From: Enterococcaceae bacterium OF42-14pH9A
GTDB taxonomy: Bacteria > Bacillota > Bacilli > Lactobacillales > Enterococcaceae
Assembly (NCBI GenBank): GCA_027692465.1
Contig: JAQEYU010000001.1
Coordinates: forward strand, 939,338-1,003,337
Reading direction: 5' to 3'
DNA length: 64,000 nucleotides
Under the pieces are notes generated by a model, which was not told where the DNA came from, did no database searches, and saw only the letters and a program-made list of their open reading frames with translations. Shown piece by piece: positions 7,795 through 16,417 of this stretch. The position numbers and the translations under genes are program-made. How positions within the stretch are numbered: position 1 is the first letter of the stretch; every line of letters begins with the position of its first letter.

Positions 7795-9554
7795 TTGCAC
7801 ACTTTATTGAAGGCTTGATGACGTATCATTTTTTGCAGAATGCTTTGATCACTTCCCTTGTCATCGGAATCGTGGCCGGTGCGATCGGCTGTTTTATCAT
7901 TCTGCGGGGGATGTCATTGATGGGAGATGCGATCTCCCATGCCGTATTGCCAGGGGTGGCGCTGTCTTTTATTTTAGGAATCAACTTTTTCGTGGGAGCG
8001 GTGGTTTTCGGAATCCTGGCCAGCGTTTTGATTACGTATATTTCCAATAACAGTACGGTCAAAAGCGATACAGCAATCGGGATCACCTTCAGTTCATTTT
8101 TGGCGCTGGGGGTCATCCTGATCGGAGTTGCCAACAGTTCCACCGATCTGTTCCATATTTTGTTTGGGAATGTTCTGGCGGTTCAGGACAGTGACAAGTG
8201 GATCACGATCGGGATTGCAATTTTAGTGCTGGCGCTGCTGGTAATTTTTTACCGCCCGCTTTTGCTGACCTCCTTTGATCCAATGATGGGCAAAGCCTTT
8301 GGAATGAAGGTCAACCGGTATCATTATCTGCTGATGCTGATGCTGACGCTGGTCTCAGTGACAGCGATGCAGAGTGTCGGGACGATCCTGGTGGTAGCCA
8401 TGCTGATCACACCGGCGGCAACAGCATATCTTTTCACCAAGCAGTTGAAACATATGATTCTGCTGTCTTCTGCAATCGGGGGCATTTCCTCAGTGGTGGG
8501 ACTGTTTATCGGATACAGCTTCAATCTGGCGGCAGGCTCCAGTATCGTTTTGACCGCAGCAGCCATTTTTTTGATCGGCTTCTTTTTGTCACCGAAAAAA
8601 GTCGAGCAGACCAAAGCTCGTCAGTGGAAAGTAGCCGCAGTGGCGACAGCGGCGGTTGTCGGACTGGGCATCTTCGGATATCAGCGTTTTCTGGCACCGG
8701 CCGCAGCTGAAGAAAAACTGCAGGTGGTGGCTGCCAATTCCATCGTCGCAGATATGGTGAAGGAGATCGCCGGCGATCAGATACAGCTCCACAGTATCGT
8801 ACCGGTAGGGAAAAATCCTCACGAGTACGAACCCTTGGCAGAAGATGTTCGCAAGACTGTCGAAGCCGATGTCATTTTTTACAATGGTCTGAACCTGGAG
8901 ACCGGCGGCAACGGCTGGTTCACCAAGCTGATGGCCAATGCCGGGAAAAAGCCGGCCGAAGATTATTTTGCGGTCAGTGACGGTGTCGAGGTGATTTATT
9001 TGGAAGGCGCAGCCGCAGCCGGCAAGGAAGATCCCCATGCCTGGCTGAATATCGAAAACGGAATTTTATATGCCCAAAATATCTATCAGACCCTCAAGGA
9101 AAAAGACCCGGAAAATCAGGCAATCTATGAGGAACGGTTCACCGCTTATCGGGACAAGCTGCGGCAGCTGGATGAGACTGCCAAGCAGCAGTTTGCCGCC
9201 ATTCCTGAAAAAGAGAAGCTGATCGTCACCAGTGAAGGCTGCTTCAAATATTTCTCAAAGGCTTACCAGATCCCCTCGGCCTACATCTGGGAGATCAACA
9301 CTGAAGAAGAAGGTACGCCGGAACAGATCACGCAACTGGTGGACCGCCTGAAAGTGTCCGATGTCAAGTCTTTGTTCGTGGAAAGCTCTGTCAACAAAAA
9401 GCCGATGCAAAGCGTGTCAAAAGACAGCGGCATCCCGGTTTACGCCGAAATCTTCACCGATTCCATCGCCGAGCCCGGCAACCCCGGTGACAGCTACTAC
9501 AATATGATGAAGTGGAACCTGGAGAAAATCTATGCGGGGTTGGCGGGGGAATAA
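7791..9554 (+). CDS. Manganese-type ABC permease fused to its substrate-binding protein
   Basis: A single 587-residue frame. Residues 1-265 are a complete ABC-3 permease (about 8 helices, [15 protein letters not shown] motif). A basic linker and a further hydrophobic segment (about 282-303) follow. Residues 310-587 are a PsaA/MntC-like binding domain. Likely metal ligands are His in GKNPHEYEP, His in EDPHAWLN, Glu in [14 protein letters not shown] and Asp in AEIFTDS; the [23 protein letters not shown] block is typical of the Mn branch. Usually the binding protein is a separate lipoprotein; here no lipobox Cys is present, so the extra helix must tether it. Frame and codon use run through the junction with no sign of sequencing error. 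Overlaps mntB by 4 nt. Confidence 0.88.
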   Translation: MIAHFIEGLMTYHFLQNALITSLVIGIVAGAIGCFIILRGMSLMGDAISHAVLPGVALSFILGINFFVGAVVFGILASVLITYISNNSTVKSDTAIGITFSSFLALGVILIGVANSSTDLFHILFGNVLAVQDSDKWITIGIAILVLALLVIFYRPLLLTSFDPMMGKAFGMKVNRYHYLLMLMLTLVSVTAMQSVGTILVVAMLITPAATAYLFTKQLKHMILLSSAIGGISSVVGLFIGYSFNLAAGSSIVLTAAAIFLIGFFLSPKKVEQTKARQWKVAAVATAAVVGLGIFGYQRFLAPAAAEEKLQVVAANSIVADMVKEIAGDQIQLHSIVPVGKNPHEYEPLAEDVRKTVEADVIFYNGLNLETGGNGWFTKLMANAGKKPAEDYFAVSDGVEVIYLEGAAAAGKEDPHAWLNIENGILYAQNIYQTLKEKDPENQAIYEERFTAYRDKLRQLDETAKQQFAAIPEKEKLIVTSEGCFKYFSKAYQIPSAYIWEINTEEEGTPEQITQLVDRLKVSDVKSLFVESSVNKKPMQSVSKDSGIPVYAEIFTDSIAEPGNPGDSYYNMMKWNLEKIYAGLAGE

Positions 9555-9648
9555 AGTGTGTCCGGAACTGCCGGCAGTTTGGGAATTGTTTTTGTGAGAA
9601 TCAAGCTGATGAAAAGGTGCTGTGCAACAATCGTAAAGAGAATATCGC

Positions 9649-9684
9649 AAAAATGCGCACGGATTTCTTCCGTGCGCATTTTTT
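9649..9684 (+). terminator. Terminator of the Mn transporter
   Basis: AAAATGCGCACGG pairs with CCGTGCGCATTTTTT around ATTTCTT. A-rich and T-rich flanks allow use from either side. Confidence 0.9.
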
Positions 9685-9739
9685 AACGAAGAGATTTATA
9701 GCGTCCGGCTGCTCAAGTGGATAAAAAGCTGCTGTTTGA

Positions 9740-10696
9740 TCAGGTATCCTCTTCAGTTTCAGAGACTGTTTTTGCACTGGCAGATTGGCGCGCAATATAA
9801 TTCATCAGGATATCTTCAGGATCAACGCCTGCTTTGGTCAACGCAGGTGCAGCGGAAAGCGGCGGGTGGTCGAAGACTTCCGGTGCAGCCAAGGGCAACA
9901 GGCGGGTCGCAAGTAGTTGACCGCAGCTGATCAGATAAAGTTTTTTCGTAAGCCCATCCGGCAATGGGAGCGTAAAAAGCACTTCCTGCTGCTTTCGGAA
10001 CGTTTCTCGCTGCTGCAGGTAACGATGAAAGTGCTGGGCCATTTCCAACAAGTGTTGCAGCTCGGCAGCATTTTCAAAATTCAGCTGATCGGCACTGGCA
10101 GAGATCCGCTGCTGCAGGTCAGAAAAGAAATCAGTCGCAGCTCCCCGAAAAAAGGCGTGGACTTGCGTGACTCGGTCGTGAAGCGGGCGTTGTGCCATTT
10201 CCGGAAGCTGCCGTTTGACTGTGAGCTCGGTGAGGGGATTAAGACCCGGCAAAAGATAGGTGTCCTGCAAAACCTCCAGCAGTTGCGGCAGCTGCTTGTA
10301 CTGGCGGAAAGGGCCGACCCAACCGGCAGTTTCTGCCGGTTGCTCAGCGGTTTCCTGCGCAATCACGGCTCCGGCAGGTGTCAATTGTATATAAGCATAG
10401 TTGCGATGATTGTTCATGACCCGGTTGTACAGAGGATGGTGGGCTTGGATCAATTGACATTCCAAAAGCAGCGCATCCAGTTCAGTATCCACGGTTCGCC
10501 ATTCCAGATCGGCGATATTCCAGACCATTCGCTGAACTTTTTTGGAATGCTGATTATTATGCTGAAAATAAGAACGGACCCGATTTTTCAGATTTTTGGC
10601 CTTGCCGACGTAAAAAATCGCACCATGGGTATCTTTCATCAGATAGATTCCCGGCTCTTCCGGCAGGCGCCGTAATTTTTCTTTTATAGTTTCCAT
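9740..10696 (-). CDS. GIY-YIG nuclease, UvrC N-terminal-like (Cho-like)
   Basis: A 318-residue protein. Residues 1-95 match the UvrC N-terminal GIY-YIG endonuclease domain (LPEEPGIYLMKDTHG, IFYVGKAKNLKNRVRSYF, and Glu in ELDALLLECQLI). A UVR-like helical pair lies near 205-235 (QLNFENAAELQHLLEMAQ). The RNase H-like 5' nuclease half and the HhH domains of full UvrC (about 600 residues) are absent, as in Cho, which makes only the 3' incision at DNA lesions. The open frame continues upstream to 10864, but that part lies in a MITE copy and looks non-coding; METIKEKLRRLPEEP is the natural start. The start lacks a clear Shine-Dalgarno. Role in nucleotide excision repair is inferred. Confidence 0.8.
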   Translation of the reverse strand: METIKEKLRRLPEEPGIYLMKDTHGAIFYVGKAKNLKNRVRSYFQHNNQHSKKVQRMVWNIADLEWRTVDTELDALLLECQLIQAHHPLYNRVMNNHRNYAYIQLTPAGAVIAQETAEQPAETAGWVGPFRQYKQLPQLLEVLQDTYLLPGLNPLTELTVKRQLPEMAQRPLHDRVTQVHAFFRGAATDFFSDLQQRISASADQLNFENAAELQHLLEMAQHFHRYLQQRETFRKQQEVLFTLPLPDGLTKKLYLISCGQLLATRLLPLAAPEVFDHPPLSAAPALTKAGVDPEDILMNYIARQSASAKTVSETEEDT

Positions 10697-10780
10697 GGAT
10701 GAAAAGTAACAGAAATTCTGCCGGAAAACAAGAGCCGCAGCATTTTGCAAGGGGGTATTGAGAAAAATGTTTCGACTCAA

Positions 10781-10944
10781 TAGGGCGTGTCTGAAAACTC
10801 CAGTGGCAGATATTTTGGTCCTTTTCACCGCAATCTGCGTCGTAAATGCTCGATTATGCACCACATAAGCTGCGCTTTACTCCTTGATTTCGGCAAAAAG
10901 TCCGCAAAAATCAGGATTCCCCCGGCGTTTTCAGACACGCCCTA
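10781..10944 (+). repeat. MITE-like element, copy 2 (intact)
   Basis: 164 bp bounded by perfect 18-bp terminal inverted repeats: TAGGGCGTGTCTGAAAAC and GTTTTCAGACACGCCCTA. Termini start and end in TA, consistent with a TA target duplication. It holds no gene and lies upstream of the UvrC-like gene. Confidence 0.88.
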
Positions 10945-11054
10945 GTGTTTCAGCAAAGTCTGCGGCTCCAACTATCAGACCTTTTGCCAGAACGGTCTAA
11001 TCCGATTTGCGAAATGATGTCTGATTTTTAGAAAGAACAGCAGATATTTGCCAG

Positions 11055-11103
11055 CAAAAACAAGCCTGATTCCGTCGAACAATCACGGATCAGGTTTGTT
11101 TTA
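11055..11103. terminator. Bidirectional terminator after aldehyde dehydrogenase
   Basis: ACAAGCCTGAT-CCG pairs with CGG-ATCAGGTTTGT, with A/T runs on both sides. It serves the dehydrogenase on the minus strand. The stretch 10945-11054 holds only a weak ATCAGAC/GTCTGAT pairing and no gene. Confidence 0.75.
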
Positions 11104-11167
11104 GTACAGGTGTTGCACTCGATCTATAGTGGGGCTGTCGGTAAGAATCTTATTGCGGAGACAGTCT

Positions 11168-12643
11168 TCACTCGTTGTCGATATACATATAGATATTTTT
11201 GTCCTGGGTGTAGGCATCGAGGATCGTTTTGTAAGTTTCCCGTCCAATCCCAGATTTCTTGTAGCCGCCGAATGGAGTTCCCGCCGGCAGTTCACCGTAA
11301 ACATTGATGAACATCGTTCCGGTGCGGACTGCCCGTGCAACGCGGAAGGCTTTGTTGATGTCGGTAGTGAATACTCCGCCGGCCAGTCCGTATTCCGAAT
11401 CATTAGCAATTTTGACGGCATCGGCTTCATCGTTGAATTTGATGACCACAATGACCGGGCCGAAGATTTCTTCCTGAGCGACCCGCATATCGTTGGTAAC
11501 GTCGCTGAGGATGGTAGGCTTCATAAAGGCGCCGTCAGCTAATTCGCCATCTGTGAAACGTTCGCCGCCCACCAGCACACGGGCGCCTTCATTTTTCCCG
11601 ATTTCGATATATTCTAAGATCGTATCCATCTGACCTTCATTGATCTGAGCGCCCATCTCGGTGGCTTCTTCCCATGGCATACCGACTTTTACCGGCTTGA
11701 AGGATTCGGCCAGAGCTTCTATGAATTCATCGTAAATACTTGCTTCCACCAGGAGCCGACTCCCTGCCGAACAGACCTGACCCTGATTGGTCAGAATCCC
11801 GCTTTTAGCATATTCCAATGCGCGTTCTCGATCGGCATCGGCAAAAATGATATGCGCGGATTTTCCTCCCAGCTCCAAGGTGGCGGGGATCAGGTTTTTA
11901 GCGGCACCTTCTGCGACTTTGTAACCAACTTCAGTGGATCCGGTGAAGGCAATCTTGGCAAAGCCAGGATGGGTCAGCATATAATTTCCCGATTCGGACC
12001 CTTTGCCGGTGACGACATTCAATACACCTTTTGGCAAAAGCGGACCGATCAGTTTAGTCATCTCCAACAGGCTGAGAGGTGTCGATGAAGAGGGGTGGAT
12101 TACGACGGTATCACCGGCAGCCAGTGCCGGAGCAAGTTTCCAAGCAGCCATCAATGCCGGAAAGTTCCATGGGACGATCTGGCCGACGACACCGATGGGT
12201 TCTTTTAAGACCATTGTCAATGTATTGTGGTTGAGTTCTTTGATAGTCCCTTCTTCTGATCGGATCAAGGCAGCAAAGTAGCGGAAGTGATCGATCACCA
12301 GCGGAATATCGGCATTACGGGTCTCTCGGATCGGTTTACCGTTATCCAGTGTTTCCACCATTGCCAAGTGCTCCAAATTTTCTTCCAGAACATCGGCAAT
12401 ATCCAAAAGAACTTTGCTGCGCTCCTCGGTCCCGGTTTGGCTCCATTGGGGAAATGCACGGGCTGCTGCGGCGACGGCCAGATCCACGTCTTCATCGGTA
12501 GCACTGATGAAACTGGCCAACTCGGTTTTGTCGGCGGGGCTGGTGGTGATCAGGGTCTTTCCTTTGGTGCCGGCGGTCCAGGCACCGTCGATGTACATCA
12601 AATAGTCCTTGTCCAACAATTCGTCGATACGGGGTTTAACCAT
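11168..12643 (-). CDS. NAD(P)-dependent aldehyde dehydrogenase
   Basis: A 491-residue ALDH-superfamily enzyme that oxidises an aldehyde to its acid in the cytosol; the substrate is not evident. Visible landmarks: IVPWNFPALMAAWKL, the FTGSTEVG coenzyme loop (233-239), general base Glu257 in LELGG, catalytic Cys291 in GQVCSAG and EEIFGPV near 400. One oddity: the coenzyme-binding Lys normally found in VVIKPS is His here (VVIHPSSSTP, about residue 183). AAGGAGG precedes ATG 12643. It is a single-gene unit, with a hairpin-rich stretch (12664-12775) upstream. Confidence 0.9.
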   Translation of the reverse strand: MVKPRIDELLDKDYLMYIDGAWTAGTKGKTLITTSPADKTELASFISATDEDVDLAVAAAARAFPQWSQTGTEERSKVLLDIADVLEENLEHLAMVETLDNGKPIRETRNADIPLVIDHFRYFAALIRSEEGTIKELNHNTLTMVLKEPIGVVGQIVPWNFPALMAAWKLAPALAAGDTVVIHPSSSTPLSLLEMTKLIGPLLPKGVLNVVTGKGSESGNYMLTHPGFAKIAFTGSTEVGYKVAEGAAKNLIPATLELGGKSAHIIFADADRERALEYAKSGILTNQGQVCSAGSRLLVEASIYDEFIEALAESFKPVKVGMPWEEATEMGAQINEGQMDTILEYIEIGKNEGARVLVGGERFTDGELADGAFMKPTILSDVTNDMRVAQEEIFGPVIVVIKFNDEADAVKIANDSEYGLAGGVFTTDINKAFRVARAVRTGTMFINVYGELPAGTPFGGYKKSGIGRETYKTILDAYTQDKNIYMYIDNE

Positions 12644-12663
12644 GTTTGTTTCCTCCTTTTTGA

Positions 12664-12775
12664 TTAGGGGGTGTCTTAAAAATCCCGCAATAGGATGTGC
12701 GGGTCACTTCACTGTAGGAGTGCTCCTAAATACTCGCTGGCGTATGCAAAATACGCGAAGCTTGCGGCAGATCAA
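12664..12775. other. Hairpin-rich intergenic element upstream of aldehyde dehydrogenase
   Basis: Three palindromes follow each other: CCCGCA/TGCGGG (12684-12703), TAGGAG/CTCCTA (12715-12728) and GCGTAT/ATACGC (12740-12756). The left edge AGGGGGTGTCTTAAAAA recalls the MITE terminal repeat. It may be a second repeat family or the structured leader of the dehydrogenase mRNA. From 12776 to 13093 no gene is seen. Confidence 0.5.
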
Positions 12776-13093
12776 CAACTATAAGTCTGTCGAATCTCTG
12801 TTATCAAAAAAATCAATCTATCTGATTAAAGTATAACAATCGTGGTTTTTATGATTCAAGGAATGTGCCTGTTTCAAAATTGATGTACTTTCTATAGGAA
12901 AAAGCAGCCTCTAATTGAAAGGGTTTACCTTTGATGTTAAGAAAAGATTAAGGTGCTTACGCAGGAAAGTACGTTTACTCGAGAATGTTGATAGACAGCC
13001 AAGACAGGTATGAAAGTTTTGCCGGGAAACAGCGGATTTCTTTTCCCTGCTTGTGAAATTTGTTACGATTAAAGTAGAAGAACGATTGTATTT

Positions 13094-13256
13094 TGGGCGC
13101 GTCTGAAAACGCCAGTGGCAGATATTTTGATCCTTTTCACCGCAATCTGTGTCGTAAATGCGCAACTTTGCACCACATAAGCTGCGCTTTACTCCTTGAT
13201 TTCGGTAAAAAGTCCGCAAAAATCTGGATTCCCCCGGTGTTTTCAGACACTCCCTA
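13094..13256 (+). repeat. MITE-like element, copy 3
   Basis: Same orientation and high identity to copy 2, with slightly decayed ends (GGGCGCGTCTGAAAAC and GTTTTCAGACACTCCCTA). It lies 85 bp upstream of rnfC. Confidence 0.88.
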
Positions 13257-13341
13257 AAGTGAAGGAAGTGCTGCGAAGGAGGCTGGGATCGTCTGCGGGC
13301 ATTCAACGAGGCGATGGCGGCGGAAAATCAGGAGGACAGGT

Positions 13342-14667
13342 ATGAAGACCCGAAAATTTACCGGCGGCGTAGATTTTGCGCCGTCGACTCTGAAGTTGAA
13401 AGAGCTTTTTCAGTTGGATCCCCGGCTGTATGTTTATGAACCGGAAGAGGTGATGATCCCATTTGATCAGCATATCGGAGCTCCCAATGAAGTCCAGGTG
13501 GCAGTCGGTGATCGGGTGCAGGCAGGACAGATTATCGCTATGACTGATGCCGAGGTCTCCGGTCATGTCCATGCCTCCATCACCGGCGAAGTGACGGCGA
13601 TTCGAGAAGTACCGAACCTGGCGGGAGGCACCCAGACAGCGGTAGTGATTCGCCGTGATCTGACAGCATCACCGACTGATCTGCAGCTGCTGAGACAAGA
13701 GACTACCGTTGCGGACAGAGTACGGGAAGCCGGCGTTGTGGGTTTGGGGGGAGCGACCTTTCCGACCCACATCAAACTCAATCCTGCCGATCATGTGGAT
13801 GTTCGTTTCATTCTGCTGAACGGCGCCGAGTGCGAACCTTTTATCCATGCGGACGATTATTTGATGCAAAGAGCAGCCGTGAAGATCATCCGAGGCGGTG
13901 AGATTGCCCGGGAACTTTTGCAGGCTGACAAGATTCTGATCGGAATCGAAGCTGACAAGCCGCTGGCAGTGGCAGCCATGAAAAAAGCCAGCGCCGGGGT
14001 CGCAGACTGTGAGGTTCGTATTTTGCCGGTGCGCTATCCCCAAGGCGGCGAAAAGCAGCTTTTGGAGACTCTGATCGGTGCCGAGTCACCTTTAGGCGGC
14101 CGCTCAGTGGAGACCGGGGCCTATACGATGAATGTTGCTACCGCCAAAGCACTGGCAGAAGCAGTCGATGATTACCGGCCGTTGACCAGGCGCTATGTGA
14201 CGGTCACCGGGGATGTGGCTGCTCCGCGGGTGGTGGATTTTCCGTTGGGGACCTGTGCCGGCGAATTGCTTGCCTTTTGCGGCGGTTTCACCGGTGGGCG
14301 GCCCTCCCGGATCATCCACGGTGGACCGATGATGGGTCGCACCCTCCATGAGCTGCGGACGCCTTTGACGAAAGGTTCCAATGGACTGGTGGTCTTGAAT
14401 CAGACCCATGACCGTTTGTTTGCCGAAAGCCCCTGTATCCGCTGCAATCGTTGTGTAATCAGCTGTCCGATCCGTCTGGAACCGCAAAGTATCGATCAGG
14501 CGATGCGGGCCGGCGAGCTGGGGCGCTGTGAACAACTGCAGGCAGAGCAATGTATCAATTGCGGCTGCTGCAGCTATGTCTGTCCATCACGACGGCGCTT
14601 GGCAGCCACCATCAATGAGGCCAAGCAGACGATCAGCCAACTGAAAAAGGAGGCGGCGGCCAAATGA
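13342..14667 (+). CDS. rnfC: RnfC-like NADH-binding electron transfer subunit
   Basis: A 441-residue RnfC/RsxC-type protein. An N-terminal biotinyl-lipoyl-like part (about 30-100) precedes the nucleotide/FMN fold (GLGGATFPTHIKL near 135, LNGAECEPFIHADDYLM near 158). Two ferredoxin motifs close the protein: CIRCNRCVISCP (about 364-375) and CINCGCCSYVCP (about 403-414). RnfC takes electrons from NADH and passes them to the membrane part. AGGAGGACAGGT precedes ATG 13342. The 3' end overlaps rnfD by 4 nt. The usual RnfB and RnfG partners are absent from this locus. Confidence 0.9.
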   Translation: MKTRKFTGGVDFAPSTLKLKELFQLDPRLYVYEPEEVMIPFDQHIGAPNEVQVAVGDRVQAGQIIAMTDAEVSGHVHASITGEVTAIREVPNLAGGTQTAVVIRRDLTASPTDLQLLRQETTVADRVREAGVVGLGGATFPTHIKLNPADHVDVRFILLNGAECEPFIHADDYLMQRAAVKIIRGGEIARELLQADKILIGIEADKPLAVAAMKKASAGVADCEVRILPVRYPQGGEKQLLETLIGAESPLGGRSVETGAYTMNVATAKALAEAVDDYRPLTRRYVTVTGDVAAPRVVDFPLGTCAGELLAFCGGFTGGRPSRIIHGGPMMGRTLHELRTPLTKGSNGLVVLNQTHDRLFAESPCIRCNRCVISCPIRLEPQSIDQAMRAGELGRCEQLQAEQCINCGCCSYVCPSRRRLAATINEAKQTISQLKKEAAAK

Positions 14668-15749
14668 GCCAGGAAGAAAATCATGCAGTTTCGGAAGACC
14701 AGTCGGTATCAGTCGCAGAATTGGAACAAGCATGTCAGCAACTGCAGACAGCGCCAAATCCTCATTTGACGGCAGATATCGCCAGCCGCCGTATTATGGG
14801 TACTGTCACAGTGGCACTGCTTCCCATCGCCTTAATGTCCGGCTATTGGTTTGGCTGGCGGGTCTACCTGCTTTATTTTTTGGCGGTGGGGACAGCCCAA
14901 GTGGCGGAACTGATCTGGTTCAAGGTCCGGGGGCAAACAGCAACTTTTAATCTCAGTGCAGTCGTCACGGGTTTGTTATTGACCATGAACCTGCCGCCAT
15001 CTGCTCCCTGGTATTTTCCAGTGATCGGCAGTGCCTTTGCGATCATCGTCGTCAAAGAATTCTTTGGCGGCATCGGCTATAATTTTTTGAACCCGGCGCT
15101 GGGGGGACGAGCATTGCTGGTGGGACTGTTCTTTGAAGAAATGTTTCGTATCAGCTGGCCGGCTCCGCCTTTTGGCCGCATCCCGCCGGAAGTTGTCGAA
15201 CAGGCAACAGTGGATGTCACGACTTATGCGACTCCGCTGGCGGCAATGAAAGCCGGCGAGCTGCCGACTACGCAGCTGCTTTGGGACATGTTGGTAGGCC
15301 ATACCGGCGGCCGTATCGGTGAAACCTCAGCCCTGTTGATCCTCTTGGCAGCGGTCTTTCTGATCTGGCAGAAGATCATCCGGCCCCACATTCCGCTGTT
15401 AATGATCGGCGTGGTGGCACTGGGAGCCTGGCTGTTCGCTAAACCCGGCGGCCTGGCAGCCTGGCAGACGGTATCAGGGCATGTTTTGGGAGGCGGGCTG
15501 CTTTTAGGGGCCGTTTTTATGGCCACCGATTATTCCTCCAGTCCGGCAACCACTGCCGGCGAGTGTCTTTATGCAGTGGGCATCGGTTTGCTGGTAGTCA
15601 TCCTGCGTTTTTGGGGACCGACCAATGAAGGCGTCAGCTATGGGATTCTGATCATGAACTGCTGTGTCCCGTTGATCGATCGCCTGGTGCGACGTCGCGT
15701 TCTAGGTGAACCGGGTAACCGCAAGTTGAACCTGAAATTGGACAGATAG
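14664..15749 (+). CDS. rnfD: RnfD-like membrane subunit
   Basis: A 361-residue integral membrane protein of the RnfD/NqrB family with about 9-10 helices. Family motifs include NLSAVVTGLLLTMNLPP (96-112), KEFFGGIGYNFLNPALGGRA (131-150) and the flavinylation-type site TTYATPL with Thr190 as the presumed covalent FMN site. The first 40 residues are a soluble Gln/Glu-rich extension. In Rnf/Nqr it carries electrons across the membrane. No RnfG and no flavin transferase (ApbE) gene lies nearby, so the FMN link would need an enzyme encoded elsewhere. Confidence 0.88.
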   Translation: MSQEENHAVSEDQSVSVAELEQACQQLQTAPNPHLTADIASRRIMGTVTVALLPIALMSGYWFGWRVYLLYFLAVGTAQVAELIWFKVRGQTATFNLSAVVTGLLLTMNLPPSAPWYFPVIGSAFAIIVVKEFFGGIGYNFLNPALGGRALLVGLFFEEMFRISWPAPPFGRIPPEVVEQATVDVTTYATPLAAMKAGELPTTQLLWDMLVGHTGGRIGETSALLILLAAVFLIWQKIIRPHIPLLMIGVVALGAWLFAKPGGLAAWQTVSGHVLGGGLLLGAVFMATDYSSSPATTAGECLYAVGIGLLVVILRFWGPTNEGVSYGILIMNCCVPLIDRLVRRRVLGEPGNRKLNLKLDR

Positions 15750-15761
15750 GAGGACACACCT

Positions 15762-16343
15762 ATGAACTTAGCGATTCGAATGGTCATGTTTCTCGGTTTG
15801 ACCGCCATTTTACTTGTCACGGAGGCGAACGGTCGCCAGATTGGTGCGCCCGCCAAAGCCAGTCGCCTGCTGCAGGCAATTATCCTGACGACCGCCGTGA
15901 CGATTTCAGCAGCAGTCGGCCTCCTGATCTTGCTACTGTTGCCCACCGCTGTAATCAGCAGCGGTAATCAACCGGTCATGGCACCTTTTTTGGCGGCGGT
16001 GTTCGCTGGCTGTTTCAGTTTAGCCGCCGCTAAATTGCTGGGGCGGACGGCTTGGGTACTTTTGTCGCAGCGGCAATTGGTGGCACTGCTACCGGTGTTG
16101 ATCGTCTTGGCCTTCACCAGCGGACTGGACTTGACTGATGCGGTCGGCAGTCTTTATCAAGCAGGCTTGGGTCTGTTGTTCTTTTTGCTCAGCGGCATCT
16201 TGGCAGCCGGAATCCAGGAGCGGTTGCGGATTGCCCCTATCCCCAAGGCGTTGCGAGGGTTGCCGATCCAGCTGATTCTCTTGTTTCTGGTCTTTTTGAG
16301 TCTGTCCTTTTTCCGCGGCGTCTTCTTTGATAAGATTTTCTGA
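15762..16343 (+). CDS. RnfA/RnfE-like membrane protein
   Basis: A 193-residue protein of about six hydrophobic helices, the size and topology of RnfA/RnfE (NqrD/NqrE). It lacks a clear match by eye to the short Cys motifs these subunits use to bind a membrane 2Fe-2S cluster; no Cys other than one in VFAGCFS is visible. GGAGGACACACC precedes ATG 15762, 12 nt after rnfD. Position in the rnfCD unit is the main reason for the call; it could be a lineage-specific replacement subunit. Confidence 0.55.
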   Translation: MNLAIRMVMFLGLTAILLVTEANGRQIGAPAKASRLLQAIILTTAVTISAAVGLLILLLLPTAVISSGNQPVMAPFLAAVFAGCFSLAAAKLLGRTAWVLLSQRQLVALLPVLIVLAFTSGLDLTDAVGSLYQAGLGLLFFLLSGILAAGIQERLRIAPIPKALRGLPIQLILLFLVFLSLSFFRGVFFDKIF

Positions 16344-16345
16344 GC

Positions 16346-16394
16346 AAGTCTGGCCGGGTTGCGTAATTTCCGCAGTTCGGCTAGACTTTCTTTG
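16346..16394 (+). terminator. Terminator-like hairpin after the rnf genes
   Basis: AGTCTGGCCG-TGCG pairs with CGCA-CGGCTAGACT, followed by TTCTTT. It separates the rnf unit from the FGGY kinase. Confidence 0.7.
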
Positions 16395-16417
16395 CGTAGA
16401 AAGAGAGGCGGTTGGAA

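Noticed and set aside
7791..9554. Permease-binding protein fusion as a sequencing error
   Set aside because: Frame, codon use and hydrophobic anchor continue smoothly through the junction, though raw reads were not available.
10697..10864. Upstream extension of the UvrC-like frame
   Set aside because: The added 56 codons fall in the MITE copy and its flank, and the family N-terminus begins at ATG 10696.
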